A stretch of DNA of 16,538 nucleotides, taken from positions 1 through 16,538 of the forward strand of contig JAQVPT010000040.1 of assembly GCA_028701945.1 (NCBI GenBank), written 5' to 3'. Positions 8,104 to 15,987 of this stretch are shown piece after piece (position 1 is the stretch's first letter; each line of letters begins with the position of its first letter). This DNA is from Bacteroidales bacterium (GTDB lineage: Bacteria > Bacteroidota > Bacteroidia > Bacteroidales > ML635J-15). A program made the position numbers and the translations under genes. The notes under the pieces are model-generated. The model did no database searches and had not been told where the DNA came from. It saw only the letters and a program-made list of their open reading frames with translations.

Positions 8104-8384
8104 AAAACAACTCACGAACACCACTGAAAGTTAAATGCGAAAATAATAAATACCATTTTAGTAACATTAATCTCAATACTAATTGAGTTGTTTAAGTACG
8201 ACAAATCTCGCCATTTTAAATTCATAATCAATTGACAGATAACCAATGTGTGTGTTTTGTAATCTGAAAAGATAGACAACTCAGAAAACAATGGGTCGGC
8301 TTACTGCACTAATTGTCAGAAGTCAGGACATTTTTTTAAAGTAAAAACCGAGTCCCAATAATTTCATAATTTGTTGATAATTAC

Positions 8385-8416
8385 TTTAGTAATAGTTTGT
8401 AATCTTTGTATCTTTG
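8385..8416 (+). promoter_or_regulatory. Promoter of the glycogen synthase-phosphorylase gene
   Basis: TATCTTTG at 8409-8416 matches TAnnTTTG exactly. TTTA at 8385-8388, 20 bases upstream, is one base from the -33 consensus TTTG. The leader to the ATG at 8463 would be about 40 bases and A-rich. Confidence 0.65.
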
Positions 8417-8462
8417 CATGTTAGTTGAAATATTTAACTTAAATAACATAAAACCAGTTAAA

Positions 8463-11400
8463 ATGGAAAATTATAAAAGCACAATAAGACCCGATTATAT
8501 ATTTGAAGTAAGTTGGGAGATATGCAATAAAGTTGGCGGAATTCATACTGTATTATCGACAAAATCAAAAGCATTATCAGAGCACTGTAAAGAGCTTATT
8601 TTTATTGGTCCCGACTTATGGCGTGATTCGGATGAATATCCAGAGTTCACCGAAGACAACTCCTTATTTGCAGATTGGCACCGAAAAGCCGATTCGGAAG
8701 GAATCAGAGTTCGTACTGGTCGCTGGGATATACCAGGGAAACCAAAAGTATTACTTATAGATTTTTCTGATTACATAAGTCAAAAAGATGATATATTAAT
8801 TAAGTTTTGGGAAGATTATAAGCTTGATTCCTTAACAGGTCAATGGGACTATATCGAACCAGCACTTTTTGGTTATGCCGCAGGAAAAGTAATTGAGAGT
8901 TTTGTAAATTTTAATCTTTCGGTTCATGAAAAAACCATTGCTCACTTTCACGAGTGGATGACTGGAACAGGTGCTTTATATCTGAAGACAAATACGCCTC
9001 AAATCGCAACTGCTTTTACAACTCATGCTACTGCGGTTGGTCGTAGTATTGCGGGTAATCGTTGGCCATTATACAAAAATCTCGAAACCTATAACGGCGA
9101 CCTTGTTGCAAGAGATTTAAATATAGCAGCAAAGCAGAGCCTAGAAAAAACATCAGCCCATAATGCGGATGTGTTTACGACTGTAAGTGAAATAACTGCT
9201 AAAGAGTGCATGTATTTGCTCGAAAAAAAGGTTGATATTGTTACGCCAAACGGATTTGAAAATGATTTCGTCCCCAAAGGAGATCAATATAATCACAAAC
9301 GCTTACTTGCCCGTAAATGTCTGCTTAAAACTGCTGAAATTTTACATGATTACAGATACGAAAAAGAACCGGTAATAGTTGCTACATCTGGACGATATGA
9401 GTTTTATAACAAAGGGTACGATCTTTTTATTGATGCACTCGGACAACTCAATAAAGATGAAAAACTACAAGAAGAAATACTTGCCTTTATTCTTGTTCCC
9501 GGAAACAACTATGGTCCTGTAAAATCACTTTGCAACAGACTAAATAACATTGAAGACGAAACGCCTTTAGAGAATAATATATTAACTCATATTCTTCATG
9601 ATGTTAATTACGACCCAATTATACAACGCATTCGTCAAAATGAATTATTTAATCGTCCTGAAGATAAAGTGAAAATTATATTTGTCCCATCTTACCTTAA
9701 CGGTGCTGACGGTATTTTCAATTTAAAATATTATGACATATTACCTGGTATAGACCTCACAACTTTTGGTTCGTATTATGAGCCTTGGGGATATACGCCA
9801 TTAGAGTCTGTAGCCTTTGGAATACCAACAATTACAACAAATCTTGCAGGATTTGGAAATTGGATGCAAACGGAACTTTCACCGGATGATAAATCTGTAA
9901 CTGTTATCGAACGTAATGAGGACAACTCCGAAGAAGTAACACACAACATTGCTGCTGCTATCAAAGATTTTGCATGCTCTACTGACACCGACAAAGAAAA
10001 TATAAAACAAGCTGCTTTTAAAGCTGCCGAAAAAGCCCTTTGGAAAAACTTGATTGATGAATATTTAACCGCTTATTCAATTGCACTTAGCAAAGTTAGC
10101 GATCGTCAAGATAAGATTATCAGTATGCCAAAAGCAAGACCCTCGGTAAGCACATTAAATCCTGAGGCAAAAACTCCTTTATGGCGAAAATTTGAAATTC
10201 AGACAATCCTGCCCGAAAGATTTAATTGTCTTGTGCCACTTTCATTAAATCAATGGTGGACATGGAATTACAATGCTAGTCAAATGTTTAAATATATTGA
10301 CCCCATACTTTGGCGAGAACATTCATATAATCCAGTAACTTTTCTTGAAGATATTCCATTATCAAGGATGAACGAGCTTGAATCTGACGAAATTTTTCTC
10401 AAAATGTATGAGAACGTTTGTACCGATTTTTCTGCATATATGGCAGCTTCAAACGAAAAGACATCTCCAAAAATCGCATACTTCAGCATGGAGTATGGTC
10501 TTAACGACAATATAAAAATATTTAGTGGAGGCTTAGGAATTCTTGCCGGAGATTATCTTAAAGAAGCAAGCGATACCAATACAGACATTGTTGGAATAGG
10601 CTTATTGTACAGATTTGGATATTTTAAACAAAAAATTACAATAAACGGCGAGCAACATGCCGAATATATCCAACAAAATTTTGATAAAATGTCTATCCTT
10701 CCTGTTCGTGATAATGAAGGAGCACAAATAAAAATCATGGTACACTTTCCAGGGCGTAATGTCTATGCAAAAATTTGGGTAGTAAAAGTAGGACGTATCC
10801 CACTTTACTTGTTAGACACAGATGTTGAAGAAAATCAAGAACAAGACAAATACATAACTTCGCAACTTTATGGCGGCGACCTTGAGTTCAGGTTTAAACA
10901 AGAAATGATTCTCGGCATTGGAGGAATACGAGCATTACATGCTATGGATATTCACCCAAATATTTATCACTGTAACGAAGGACACGCTGCATTTATTGGT
11001 CTCGAAAGACTAAGAATACTACGAACAAAACGTAATCTAAAATTTAATGAAGCTCTCGAAATCATCAGAGCCTCTACACTTTTTACAACTCACACTCCTG
11101 TTCCAGCGGGACACGATAAATTTGACGAAGACCTTATGAGAGTGTATATGTCGCATTATCCCGAAAGATTAAAAATATCATGGGATGAAATGATGAAACT
11201 CGGTCAGATAAATCCAGGAGATAAGTTTTCTATGAGCTTTCTTGCCGCAAATGTTTCGCAAGAAGTAAATGGCGTTTCAAAATTACATGGACAAGTCTCT
11301 AAAGAAATGTTTGTTGATTTATGGAAAGGATATTTTGCCGAAGAAAATCACGTTGGTTATGTTACGAATGGCGTTCATTATCAATCGTGGACAGCAAGAG

Positions 11401-12701
11401 AATGGAAAATGTTGTATGAGAAAACTTTTGGCGAAGAATTTTTAAACGATCTTTCAAACAAAGAACATTGGGCAAAAATTAATAAGGTTGATGATGAAAT
11501 CATTTGGGCAATTCGTCAAAAACAAAGAGCGAAACTTGTTACTTATGTAAAAGACAAAGTAAAAGATAGCTGGATACGAAGATACGAAGACCCTAAAAAT
11601 ATTGTTGATATTCTTGAGAATATCGATGAAAATGTTTTAACAATTGGTTTTGCTCGTAGATTTGCAACTTACAAACGTGGCGATTTATTATTCCGCAATT
11701 TAGACAGACTTTCACGAATTCTCAACAACAAAGAAATGCCAGTTCAGATATTATTTGCCGGAAAAGCACATCCAAACGATAAAGCTGGTCAGGAATTAAT
11801 ACAACGAATAATTGAAATTTCAAAACGTCATGCATTCTTAGGTAAAATTATCTTTATCGAAGATTATGATATCAGATTAGCGAAAAAATTAGTTCAGGGA
11901 GTTGATATTTGGCTAAACACTCCAACAAGACCACAAGAAGCATCCGGAACAAGCGGAATGAAAGCTGTTATGAACGGAGGATTGCACTTTAGCGTTCTTG
12001 ATGGTTGGTGGGTTGAAGGTTATCGTCCGGGAGCAGGATGGGCTTTACCAGCAGAAAGAGTTTACGAAAATCAAGAGTTCCAAAACGAACTCGACACGCA
12101 AACAATTTATCATTTGTTAGAAAACGAGATTATACCATTGTTTTATAAACGTGATAGCAACGGCATCCCACACGATTGGATACAATATATCAAAAAATCT
12201 ATTGGTGAAATAGCACCGCAATTTACAACCAAACGTATGATAGATGATTATAAAAATAAATTTTATAATAAACTTTACGAACACTCGATTGAAATAAAGA
12301 AAAACGATTATGCTGCTGCGATTAAAATTGCCGAGTGGAAACAAAATATAAAACGAGCTTGGGATGATTTAGAAATTGTTAGTGCCAAATTCCCTGATTA
12401 CGAGAAAACTCCTATGAATATAAAAGAATCTTTTATTGGAGAGATTGAAATAGACCTTAAACAATTATCACCTAATGATGTTGGTGTCGAAATCGTGATT
12501 ACAAATGCAATTAAAAACGGCTCTACACATATATATCAAAAATACAAAGCTGAGCTTGTTAGTGTTGAAAATAAAATTGCAAAATACATCGTCAAAGGTG
12601 CAGCACAAAAACCAGGATTTTATAATTATGCTATCAGAATTTATGCTAAAAACGAACTACTACCTTACCAACACGACTCGGGTTTTGTGATGTGGGGATA
12701 G
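8463..12701 (+). CDS. Bifunctional fusion: GT3 glycogen synthase plus GT35 alpha-glucan phosphorylase (1412 aa)
   Basis: Residues 1 to about 545 are a glycogen synthase of the GT3 (eukaryote-like) family: FEVSWEICNKVGGIHTV with the KVGG nucleotide-sugar loop at K23-G26, HFHEWMTGTG, TTHATAVGRSIAG, VTPNGFENDF, and the catalytic E-x7-E pair E440/E448 in YYEPWGYTPLES. After a polar linker (about 545-572), a phosphorylase of the maltodextrin/alpha-glucan (GT35) family begins with the LPERF...WWTWN domain (583 onward). It continues through FSMEYGL, HCNEGHAAF, TTHTPVPAGHDKF, ARRFATYKRGDLLF and ASGTSGMKAVMNGG, whose K1167 is the expected pyridoxal-phosphate lysine. A C-terminal beta-sandwich-like part ends the protein. 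One half would extend glycogen from nucleotide-glucose, the other release glucose-1-phosphate. All key motifs are intact on both sides, with no frameshift. Frames beginning at 8406 or 8418 overlap the promoter, and MENYKS fits family N-termini, so ATG 8463 is preferred. Confidence 0.9.
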   Translation: MENYKSTIRPDYIFEVSWEICNKVGGIHTVLSTKSKALSEHCKELIFIGPDLWRDSDEYPEFTEDNSLFADWHRKADSEGIRVRTGRWDIPGKPKVLLIDFSDYISQKDDILIKFWEDYKLDSLTGQWDYIEPALFGYAAGKVIESFVNFNLSVHEKTIAHFHEWMTGTGALYLKTNTPQIATAFTTHATAVGRSIAGNRWPLYKNLETYNGDLVARDLNIAAKQSLEKTSAHNADVFTTVSEITAKECMYLLEKKVDIVTPNGFENDFVPKGDQYNHKRLLARKCLLKTAEILHDYRYEKEPVIVATSGRYEFYNKGYDLFIDALGQLNKDEKLQEEILAFILVPGNNYGPVKSLCNRLNNIEDETPLENNILTHILHDVNYDPIIQRIRQNELFNRPEDKVKIIFVPSYLNGADGIFNLKYYDILPGIDLTTFGSYYEPWGYTPLESVAFGIPTITTNLAGFGNWMQTELSPDDKSVTVIERNEDNSEEVTHNIAAAIKDFACSTDTDKENIKQAAFKAAEKALWKNLIDEYLTAYSIALSKVSDRQDKIISMPKARPSVSTLNPEAKTPLWRKFEIQTILPERFNCLVPLSLNQWWTWNYNASQMFKYIDPILWREHSYNPVTFLEDIPLSRMNELESDEIFLKMYENVCTDFSAYMAASNEKTSPKIAYFSMEYGLNDNIKIFSGGLGILAGDYLKEASDTNTDIVGIGLLYRFGYFKQKITINGEQHAEYIQQNFDKMSILPVRDNEGAQIKIMVHFPGRNVYAKIWVVKVGRIPLYLLDTDVEENQEQDKYITSQLYGGDLEFRFKQEMILGIGGIRALHAMDIHPNIYHCNEGHAAFIGLERLRILRTKRNLKFNEALEIIRASTLFTTHTPVPAGHDKFDEDLMRVYMSHYPERLKISWDEMMKLGQINPGDKFSMSFLAANVSQEVNGVSKLHGQVSKEMFVDLWKGYFAEENHVGYVTNGVHYQSWTAREWKMLYEKTFGEEFLNDLSNKEHWAKINKVDDEIIWAIRQKQRAKLVTYVKDKVKDSWIRRYEDPKNIVDILENIDENVLTIGFARRFATYKRGDLLFRNLDRLSRILNNKEMPVQILFAGKAHPNDKAGQELIQRIIEISKRHAFLGKIIFIEDYDIRLAKKLVQGVDIWLNTPTRPQEASGTSGMKAVMNGGLHFSVLDGWWVEGYRPGAGWALPAERVYENQEFQNELDTQTIYHLLENEIIPLFYKRDSNGIPHDWIQYIKKSIGEIAPQFTTKRMIDDYKNKFYNKLYEHSIEIKKNDYAAAIKIAEWKQNIKRAWDDLEIVSAKFPDYEKTPMNIKESFIGEIEIDLKQLSPNDVGVEIVITNAIKNGSTHIYQKYKAELVSVENKIAKYIVKGAAQKPGFYNYAIRIYAKNELLPYQHDSGFVMWG

Positions 12702-13006
12702 TTGTTTTGGCGAAAAGAGTAATCGGTGGTCTGTGGTAGGAATGTTTGATTTAACGAATTTAGGAATGAAGCCAAGCATCTGTGCGTATCGCTTTTATTT
12801 GTTCGTCCAAATGTAATACCGAATATTAAATTCTACCATAATTGGAGAAATATTATAAATGTTTTCATTGAAAAAGATTAATCCCTTAGGATTTGTGACA
12901 TAAGAAAGTAGTCATAATTGACGAAGATATTTTATTTTTTTCGAAATCAAAAAGATCTTCAAATAGCTATTTAGCTTATACACTTTATGAAATACTATCC
13001 AAATGT
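12702..13006. other. 305-base gap between convergent genes
   Basis: No gene, tRNA or repeat is recognisable. An imperfect inverted pair, GAAGATATTTTA (12923-12934) and AAAAAGATCTTC (12949-12960), could form a hairpin where the two convergent transcripts end. A 12-base perfect palindrome (AAATAGCTATTT) sits at 12961-12972. Neither is followed by a clear T tract, so no terminator is called. The remainder is AT-rich with stop codons in every frame. Confidence 0.5.
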
Positions 13007-14479
13007 TTATTTTGCAAGAAGAGCTTCGCTCATACCTTTAGCGGCTTTTCGTCCATCCCCCATAGCCAGAATTACTGTAGCACCGCCACGAACAATATCT
13101 CCTCCAGCATATACTTCATGCTGAGCCGATTGCATAGTATCGCAGTTAACAACAATTGTTCCCCACTTTGTAATTTCTAAGCCTTTAAAAGTTGATGGTA
13201 TAAGTGGATTCGGCGACACGCCAACGCTAACAATAACTTGATCAACATCCATCCAAACAGTGTCTCCTTCAATAGGCGATGGACGACGACGACCAGACGA
13301 ATCAGGTTCGCCCAATTCCATACGTTGCAATAGCATTCGTTTTACGCAACCTTTTTCATCGCCTTCATATTTTAATGGGTTGTGCAAGTTAAAAAACTCA
13401 ATTCCTTCTTCTTTAGCGTGATGAACTTCTTCCAAACGTGCTGGCATTTCTTCTTCCGAACGTCTATATACAATCATTGCCTTCTCCGCTCCAAGTCTCA
13501 GTGCTGTTCTCACGGCATCCATTGCAGTATTTCCACCACCAATCACGGCAACATTTTTACCTCTCCAAACAGGTGTTTCACTTTCTGGATTAGCAGCATC
13601 CATAAGATTTACTCGTGTTAAATATTCATTGCAAGACATTACGCCATTCAAATTTTCTCCTGGGATATGCATAAAGTGAGGCAATCCTGCTCCACTTCCG
13701 ACAAAGATTCCTTTGAAACCCATTTCCAACAAATCCTCGTGAGATATAGTTTTACCGATAATGCAGTTAGTCATAAACTTAACCCCCATTTTCGCTAATA
13801 CCTCTATTTCAATTTTTACAATATTGTTAGGAAGCCTAAACTCGGGAATGCCATAACGTAAAACTCCGCCCAATTCGTGCAGTGCTTCATATACTGTTAC
13901 ATCAAATCCTTTTTTAGCCATATCACCTGCGAAAGATAAACCAGCAGGACCAGAACCGATAACTGCCACTTTTATTCCATTAGCAATCTCTATTTCTGGG
14001 ATGGCTATGTTTTTGCTTTCTCTTTCGTAGTCCGCTGCAAATCGCTCTAAATGACCAATTGCCACAGAGGGTTTATTTAATTTCTGCACATAAAAACATT
14101 GCTTTTCGCACTGATGTTCTTGTGGACATACACGTCCACAAACAGCTGGCAATGCACTTGTTTCTTTCAATGTTTTTGCAGCTTCCAAAAATTCTCCACG
14201 TTCTATGTTTTTGATAAACTTAGGTATATTTATCTCCACTGGACATCCTGTAATACATGTAGGATTTACACAATCTAAACAGCGACGAGCTTCAGCAACT
14301 GCTTGCTCTGCAGTTAGTCCCATATTCACTTCTTGATAGTTTCGACTTCTCACTTTAGGATCAACCGAACTCATCACTACACGGGTAAGCTGTATGCGAT
14401 CTTTGGTTTTAATAGTTTTTCTTAACTCTTCGCGCCAGGATGCAGAACGTTCTGCTTTTAAATATTCTTCTGAAAGCAT
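13007..14479 (-). CDS. nfnB: GltD-like NADPH/FAD flavoprotein, NfnB/SudA-type large subunit (490 aa)
   Basis: The N-terminal ferredoxin-like part has two cysteine groups for [4Fe-4S] clusters: C67, C70, C75, C79 (RCLDCVNPTCITGCPV) and C114, C118, C124, C128 (VCGRVCPQEHQCEKQC). An FAD-binding glycine motif follows at 173-180 (VIGSGPAG), then an NADPH-binding motif at 311-319 (AVIGGGNTA), and the family's closing FAD motif YAGGDIVRGGATVILAMGDG. Members are often annotated as glutamate synthase small subunit. No large GltB subunit is nearby, whereas an FNR-like partner lies directly upstream, which fits NfnB of the NADH-dependent ferredoxin:NADP+ oxidoreductase (or SudA of sulfide dehydrogenase/ferredoxin:NADP oxidoreductase). 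It should act in the cytoplasm. A gap of 165 bases separates it from nfnA, longer than in a tight operon, and I see no clear promoter or terminator in it. Confidence 0.85.
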   Translation of the reverse strand: MLSEEYLKAERSASWREELRKTIKTKDRIQLTRVVMSSVDPKVRSRNYQEVNMGLTAEQAVAEARRCLDCVNPTCITGCPVEINIPKFIKNIERGEFLEAAKTLKETSALPAVCGRVCPQEHQCEKQCFYVQKLNKPSVAIGHLERFAADYERESKNIAIPEIEIANGIKVAVIGSGPAGLSFAGDMAKKGFDVTVYEALHELGGVLRYGIPEFRLPNNIVKIEIEVLAKMGVKFMTNCIIGKTISHEDLLEMGFKGIFVGSGAGLPHFMHIPGENLNGVMSCNEYLTRVNLMDAANPESETPVWRGKNVAVIGGGNTAMDAVRTALRLGAEKAMIVYRRSEEEMPARLEEVHHAKEEGIEFFNLHNPLKYEGDEKGCVKRMLLQRMELGEPDSSGRRRPSPIEGDTVWMDVDQVIVSVGVSPNPLIPSTFKGLEITKWGTIVVNCDTMQSAQHEVYAGGDIVRGGATVILAMGDGRKAAKGMSEALLAK

Positions 14480-14644
14480 ATATTATAGTTATAAGTCAAT
14501 AAATTGATAAATTGTAAGGAATAAGAGTTATACATCAAAAACTTGTCTAGGTCTGAACCGTTCAAACAAATTTTTGCTTCTCTTTGCTTGTTATTCTTAG
14601 ATTGTTTTTTGTCCCTTATTTGTAGCACAGTATTTAGTGTATTA

Positions 14645-15427
14645 TTATTTGTAAGCTTTCAGCCTTATCATCATCTCATCAAAATCCACCTTATGAGCGT
14701 CAAACTCTGGACCGTCCACACACACAAATTTAGTTTCACCAGCAACTGTTACACGACATGCACCACACATACCAGTACCATCTACCATGATTGTGTTGAG
14801 CGACGCCATAGTAGGAACCTTATATTTTTCAGTCAAGAGGGCAACAAACTTCATCATAACAGCAGGACCAATAGTTACACAAAGATCTACTTTCTCTCGT
14901 TTAATAATCTTTTCTACTCCATCAGTTATCAAACCTTTTTCGCCATACGAGCCATCGTCAGTAGTAACAATAACTTCGTTAGCAAATTCTCTCACTTGAT
15001 CTTCAAGTATAACTAATTCTTTTGTGCGTGCTGCCAAAACAGCAATCACTTTATTCCCAGCTTTGCTCATTGCTTCGATGATAGGGAGCATAGGAGCAAT
15101 GCCAACACCTCCACCTGCACAAACAACTGTTCCATACTTTTCTATATGGGTGGCATTTCCAAGTGGTCCAACCAAGTCCGTAATATAATCGCCCACTTGA
15201 AGTTCACAAATTTTTTGCGACGACTTACCAACCAATTGTATCACAAGCGTGATTGTGCCTTTTTCTATATCGGACGAAGCTATAGTGTAAGGAATTCTTT
15301 CTCCCTTTTCACCAATACGCACAATTACAAAATGCCCAGCGCGTCTGCTTTTTGCAATTAAAGGAGCTTCAACTTCTAGCTTAACAATCTTTTCTGATAA
15401 ATATTCTTTTCCTACAATTTTGTTCAT
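14645..15427 (-). CDS. nfnA: FNR-like FAD/NAD-binding [2Fe-2S] subunit, NfnA/SudB type (260 aa)
   Basis: The protein follows the dihydroorotate dehydrogenase electron-transfer subunit pattern. An N-terminal FAD-binding barrel contains RIPYTIAS (44-51). A nucleotide-binding domain opens with CAGGGVGIAPMLP (103-115). The C-terminal iron-sulfur segment is VDGTGMCGACRV...FVCVDGPEFD. C221, C224 and C236 are the cluster cysteines, and D216 sits where NfnA proteins use an aspartate as the fourth ligand of the [2Fe-2S] cluster, as I recall from the Thermotoga enzyme. Length is normal for the family. It is the first gene of the minus-strand pair, with the GltD-like gene after it, the usual nfnA-nfnB order. 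Together they would couple NADH and reduced ferredoxin to NADP+ reduction. A pyrimidine-synthesis role is unlikely because no pyrD is adjacent. Confidence 0.85.
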   Translation of the reverse strand: MNKIVGKEYLSEKIVKLEVEAPLIAKSRRAGHFVIVRIGEKGERIPYTIASSDIEKGTITLVIQLVGKSSQKICELQVGDYITDLVGPLGNATHIEKYGTVVCAGGGVGIAPMLPIIEAMSKAGNKVIAVLAARTKELVILEDQVREFANEVIVTTDDGSYGEKGLITDGVEKIIKREKVDLCVTIGPAVMMKFVALLTEKYKVPTMASLNTIMVDGTGMCGACRVTVAGETKFVCVDGPEFDAHKVDFDEMMIRLKAYK

Positions 15428-15468
15428 ATATGTAGCTTTTATTAAAAAATGAGATAATTATTTATTTA

Positions 15469-15476
15469 CAAAATTA
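15469..15476 (-). promoter_or_regulatory. -7 promoter element of the nfnAB pair
   Basis: On the minus strand the bases read TAATTTTG, an exact TAnnTTTG match, 41 bases before the nfnA start codon. No convincing TTTG lies 18-21 bases upstream, so the call rests on the -7 box and position. Confidence 0.5.
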
Positions 15477-15685
15477 GTAAAATCTGTTAATTTATAAGTC
15501 TATTGTTTGTAAATTCCTTTAATTTATGCAAAAAATCGCAATTAATAATTGTACTTGCATTCAAAATATTTGGTAAATTTTATAAATAATTATGATAATT
15601 GTACAGCAACGAAACTACAAAGCTCGAAATATTAACCATGAAAAAACTTGTAAGAAACAAACATATCATCAAAACGAATTAAAAG

Positions 15686-15695
15686 TTTAGGGTAC
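15686..15695. repeat. Left copy of target-site duplication (TTTAGGGTAC)
   Basis: Ten bases immediately before the left inverted repeat, identical to 15900-15909. The match could be counted as 11 bases if the G at 15685/15899 is included, but then the element would lose its CA...TG ends. Confidence 0.83.
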
Positions 15696-15899
15696 CAGGG
15701 CAAACGCATACTTTTCTTTTGTCATGCTTTTTGGATTGCTTTGCACCAAAAAATCATGCCAAAAGAGATTCATCAGCATATTTTAACCCTTGACTGTCAC
15801 TTCGTTCAGTCAAAGCTTAAAATAAATGAGTCTTTCAGACTCAAAAGTAATGAAAAACATTGGAAACTATTGTGATAAAAAAAGTATGCGTTTGCCTTG
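15696..15899. mobile_element. 204-bp MITE-like non-autonomous element with TIRs and 10-bp TSD
   Basis: The left end reads CAGGGCAAACGCATACTTTT (15696-15715). The right end, read on the opposite strand, is identical over 19 of 20 bases (15880-15899). The sequence TTTAGGGTAC is present directly outside both ends (15686-15695 and 15900-15909), a perfect 10-base target duplication. The interior has no gene-length frame but has three nested hairpins: TTTTTGG/CCAAAAA (15728-15734, 15746-15752), TTGACTG/CAGTCAA (15790-15796, 15807-15813) and TGAGTCT/AGACTCA (15827-15833, 15837-15843). Small size, no transposase and intact ends fit a miniature inverted-repeat element moved by a transposase encoded elsewhere. 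A 10-base duplication is compatible with the IS4 group, but the family is inference. Confidence 0.87.
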
Positions 15900-15909
15900 T
15901 TTAGGGTAC
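15900..15909. repeat. Right copy of target-site duplication (TTTAGGGTAC)
   Basis: Ten bases immediately after the right inverted repeat, identical to 15686-15695. It lies 19 bases before the -7 box of the rhodanese gene, so the insertion reached the outer edge of that promoter. Confidence 0.83.
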
Positions 15910-15928
15910 TTATGTTTTCAAAAATGTT

Positions 15929-15936
15929 TAATTTTG
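15929..15936 (+). promoter_or_regulatory. -7 promoter element of the rhodanese gene
   Basis: TAATTTTG matches TAnnTTTG exactly, 51 bases before the ATG at 15988. The expected -33 position falls around 15905-15910, at the junction with the target duplication. No clean TTTG is seen there. Confidence 0.5.
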
Positions 15937-15987
15937 CAAAACTATTTAACTATAAAATTGTTTAGAATAGAACTAAAACTTAAAAAA

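Larger units (their letters stand above)
7924..8462. other. 539-base intergenic region with a GC-rich island
   Basis: No convincing gene is present. From left to right it holds a small hairpin (AAAGAA/TTCTTT, 7986-8000) too weak to call a terminator, a strikingly GC-rich stretch (8050-8103), a 10-base inverted pair (AAACAACTCA 8105-8114, TGAGTTGTTT 8184-8193), and the promoter of the glycogen gene near 8385-8416. A 64-codon minus-strand frame spans 7982-8176, but its translation looks like a by-product of the GC-rich stretch, not a protein. The region may contain a dispersed repeat or a structured RNA. Confidence 0.6.
15428..15987. other. Divergent intergenic region with a transposon-like insertion
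   Basis: These 560 bases separate nfnA and the rhodanese gene. They contain the nfnA promoter box, a 10-base direct repeat ATAATTGTAC (15545-15554 and 15595-15604, exactly 50 bases apart), a 14-codon reading frame at 15638-15682 with a gene-like A-rich leader, the inverted-repeat element 15696-15899 with its target duplications, and the rhodanese promoter box at 15929. Without the insertion the gap would be about 346 bases. Confidence 0.75.

Noticed and set aside
7982..8176. 64-codon minus-strand reading frame
   Set aside because: Its composition follows the GC-rich island, there is no promoter or leader, and the translation has low-quality, arginine-rich character; treated as non-coding.
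8406..8462. Extended N-terminus of the glycogen enzyme from TTG 8406 or ATG 8418
   Set aside because: Both lie in or directly next to the TATCTTTG promoter box, before or at the likely transcription start; ATG 8463 matches family N-termini.
12923..12960. Inverted repeat as a bidirectional terminator between convergent genes
   Set aside because: The stem is imperfect and no T tract follows on either strand; kept only as a note in the intergenic description.
13007..14479. Glutamate synthase small subunit (gltD) as primary call
   Set aside because: No gltB is adjacent, and the FNR-like partner upstream points to an NfnB/SudA role.
14543..15016. 157-codon plus-strand frame
   Set aside because: It lies opposite nfnA, whose cofactor motifs are unmistakable; the plus-strand translation has skewed composition typical of an antisense shadow.
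15826..15987. 54-residue N-terminal extension of the rhodanese
   Set aside because: It begins inside the inverted-repeat element and crosses the promoter; the extension looks non-protein-like.
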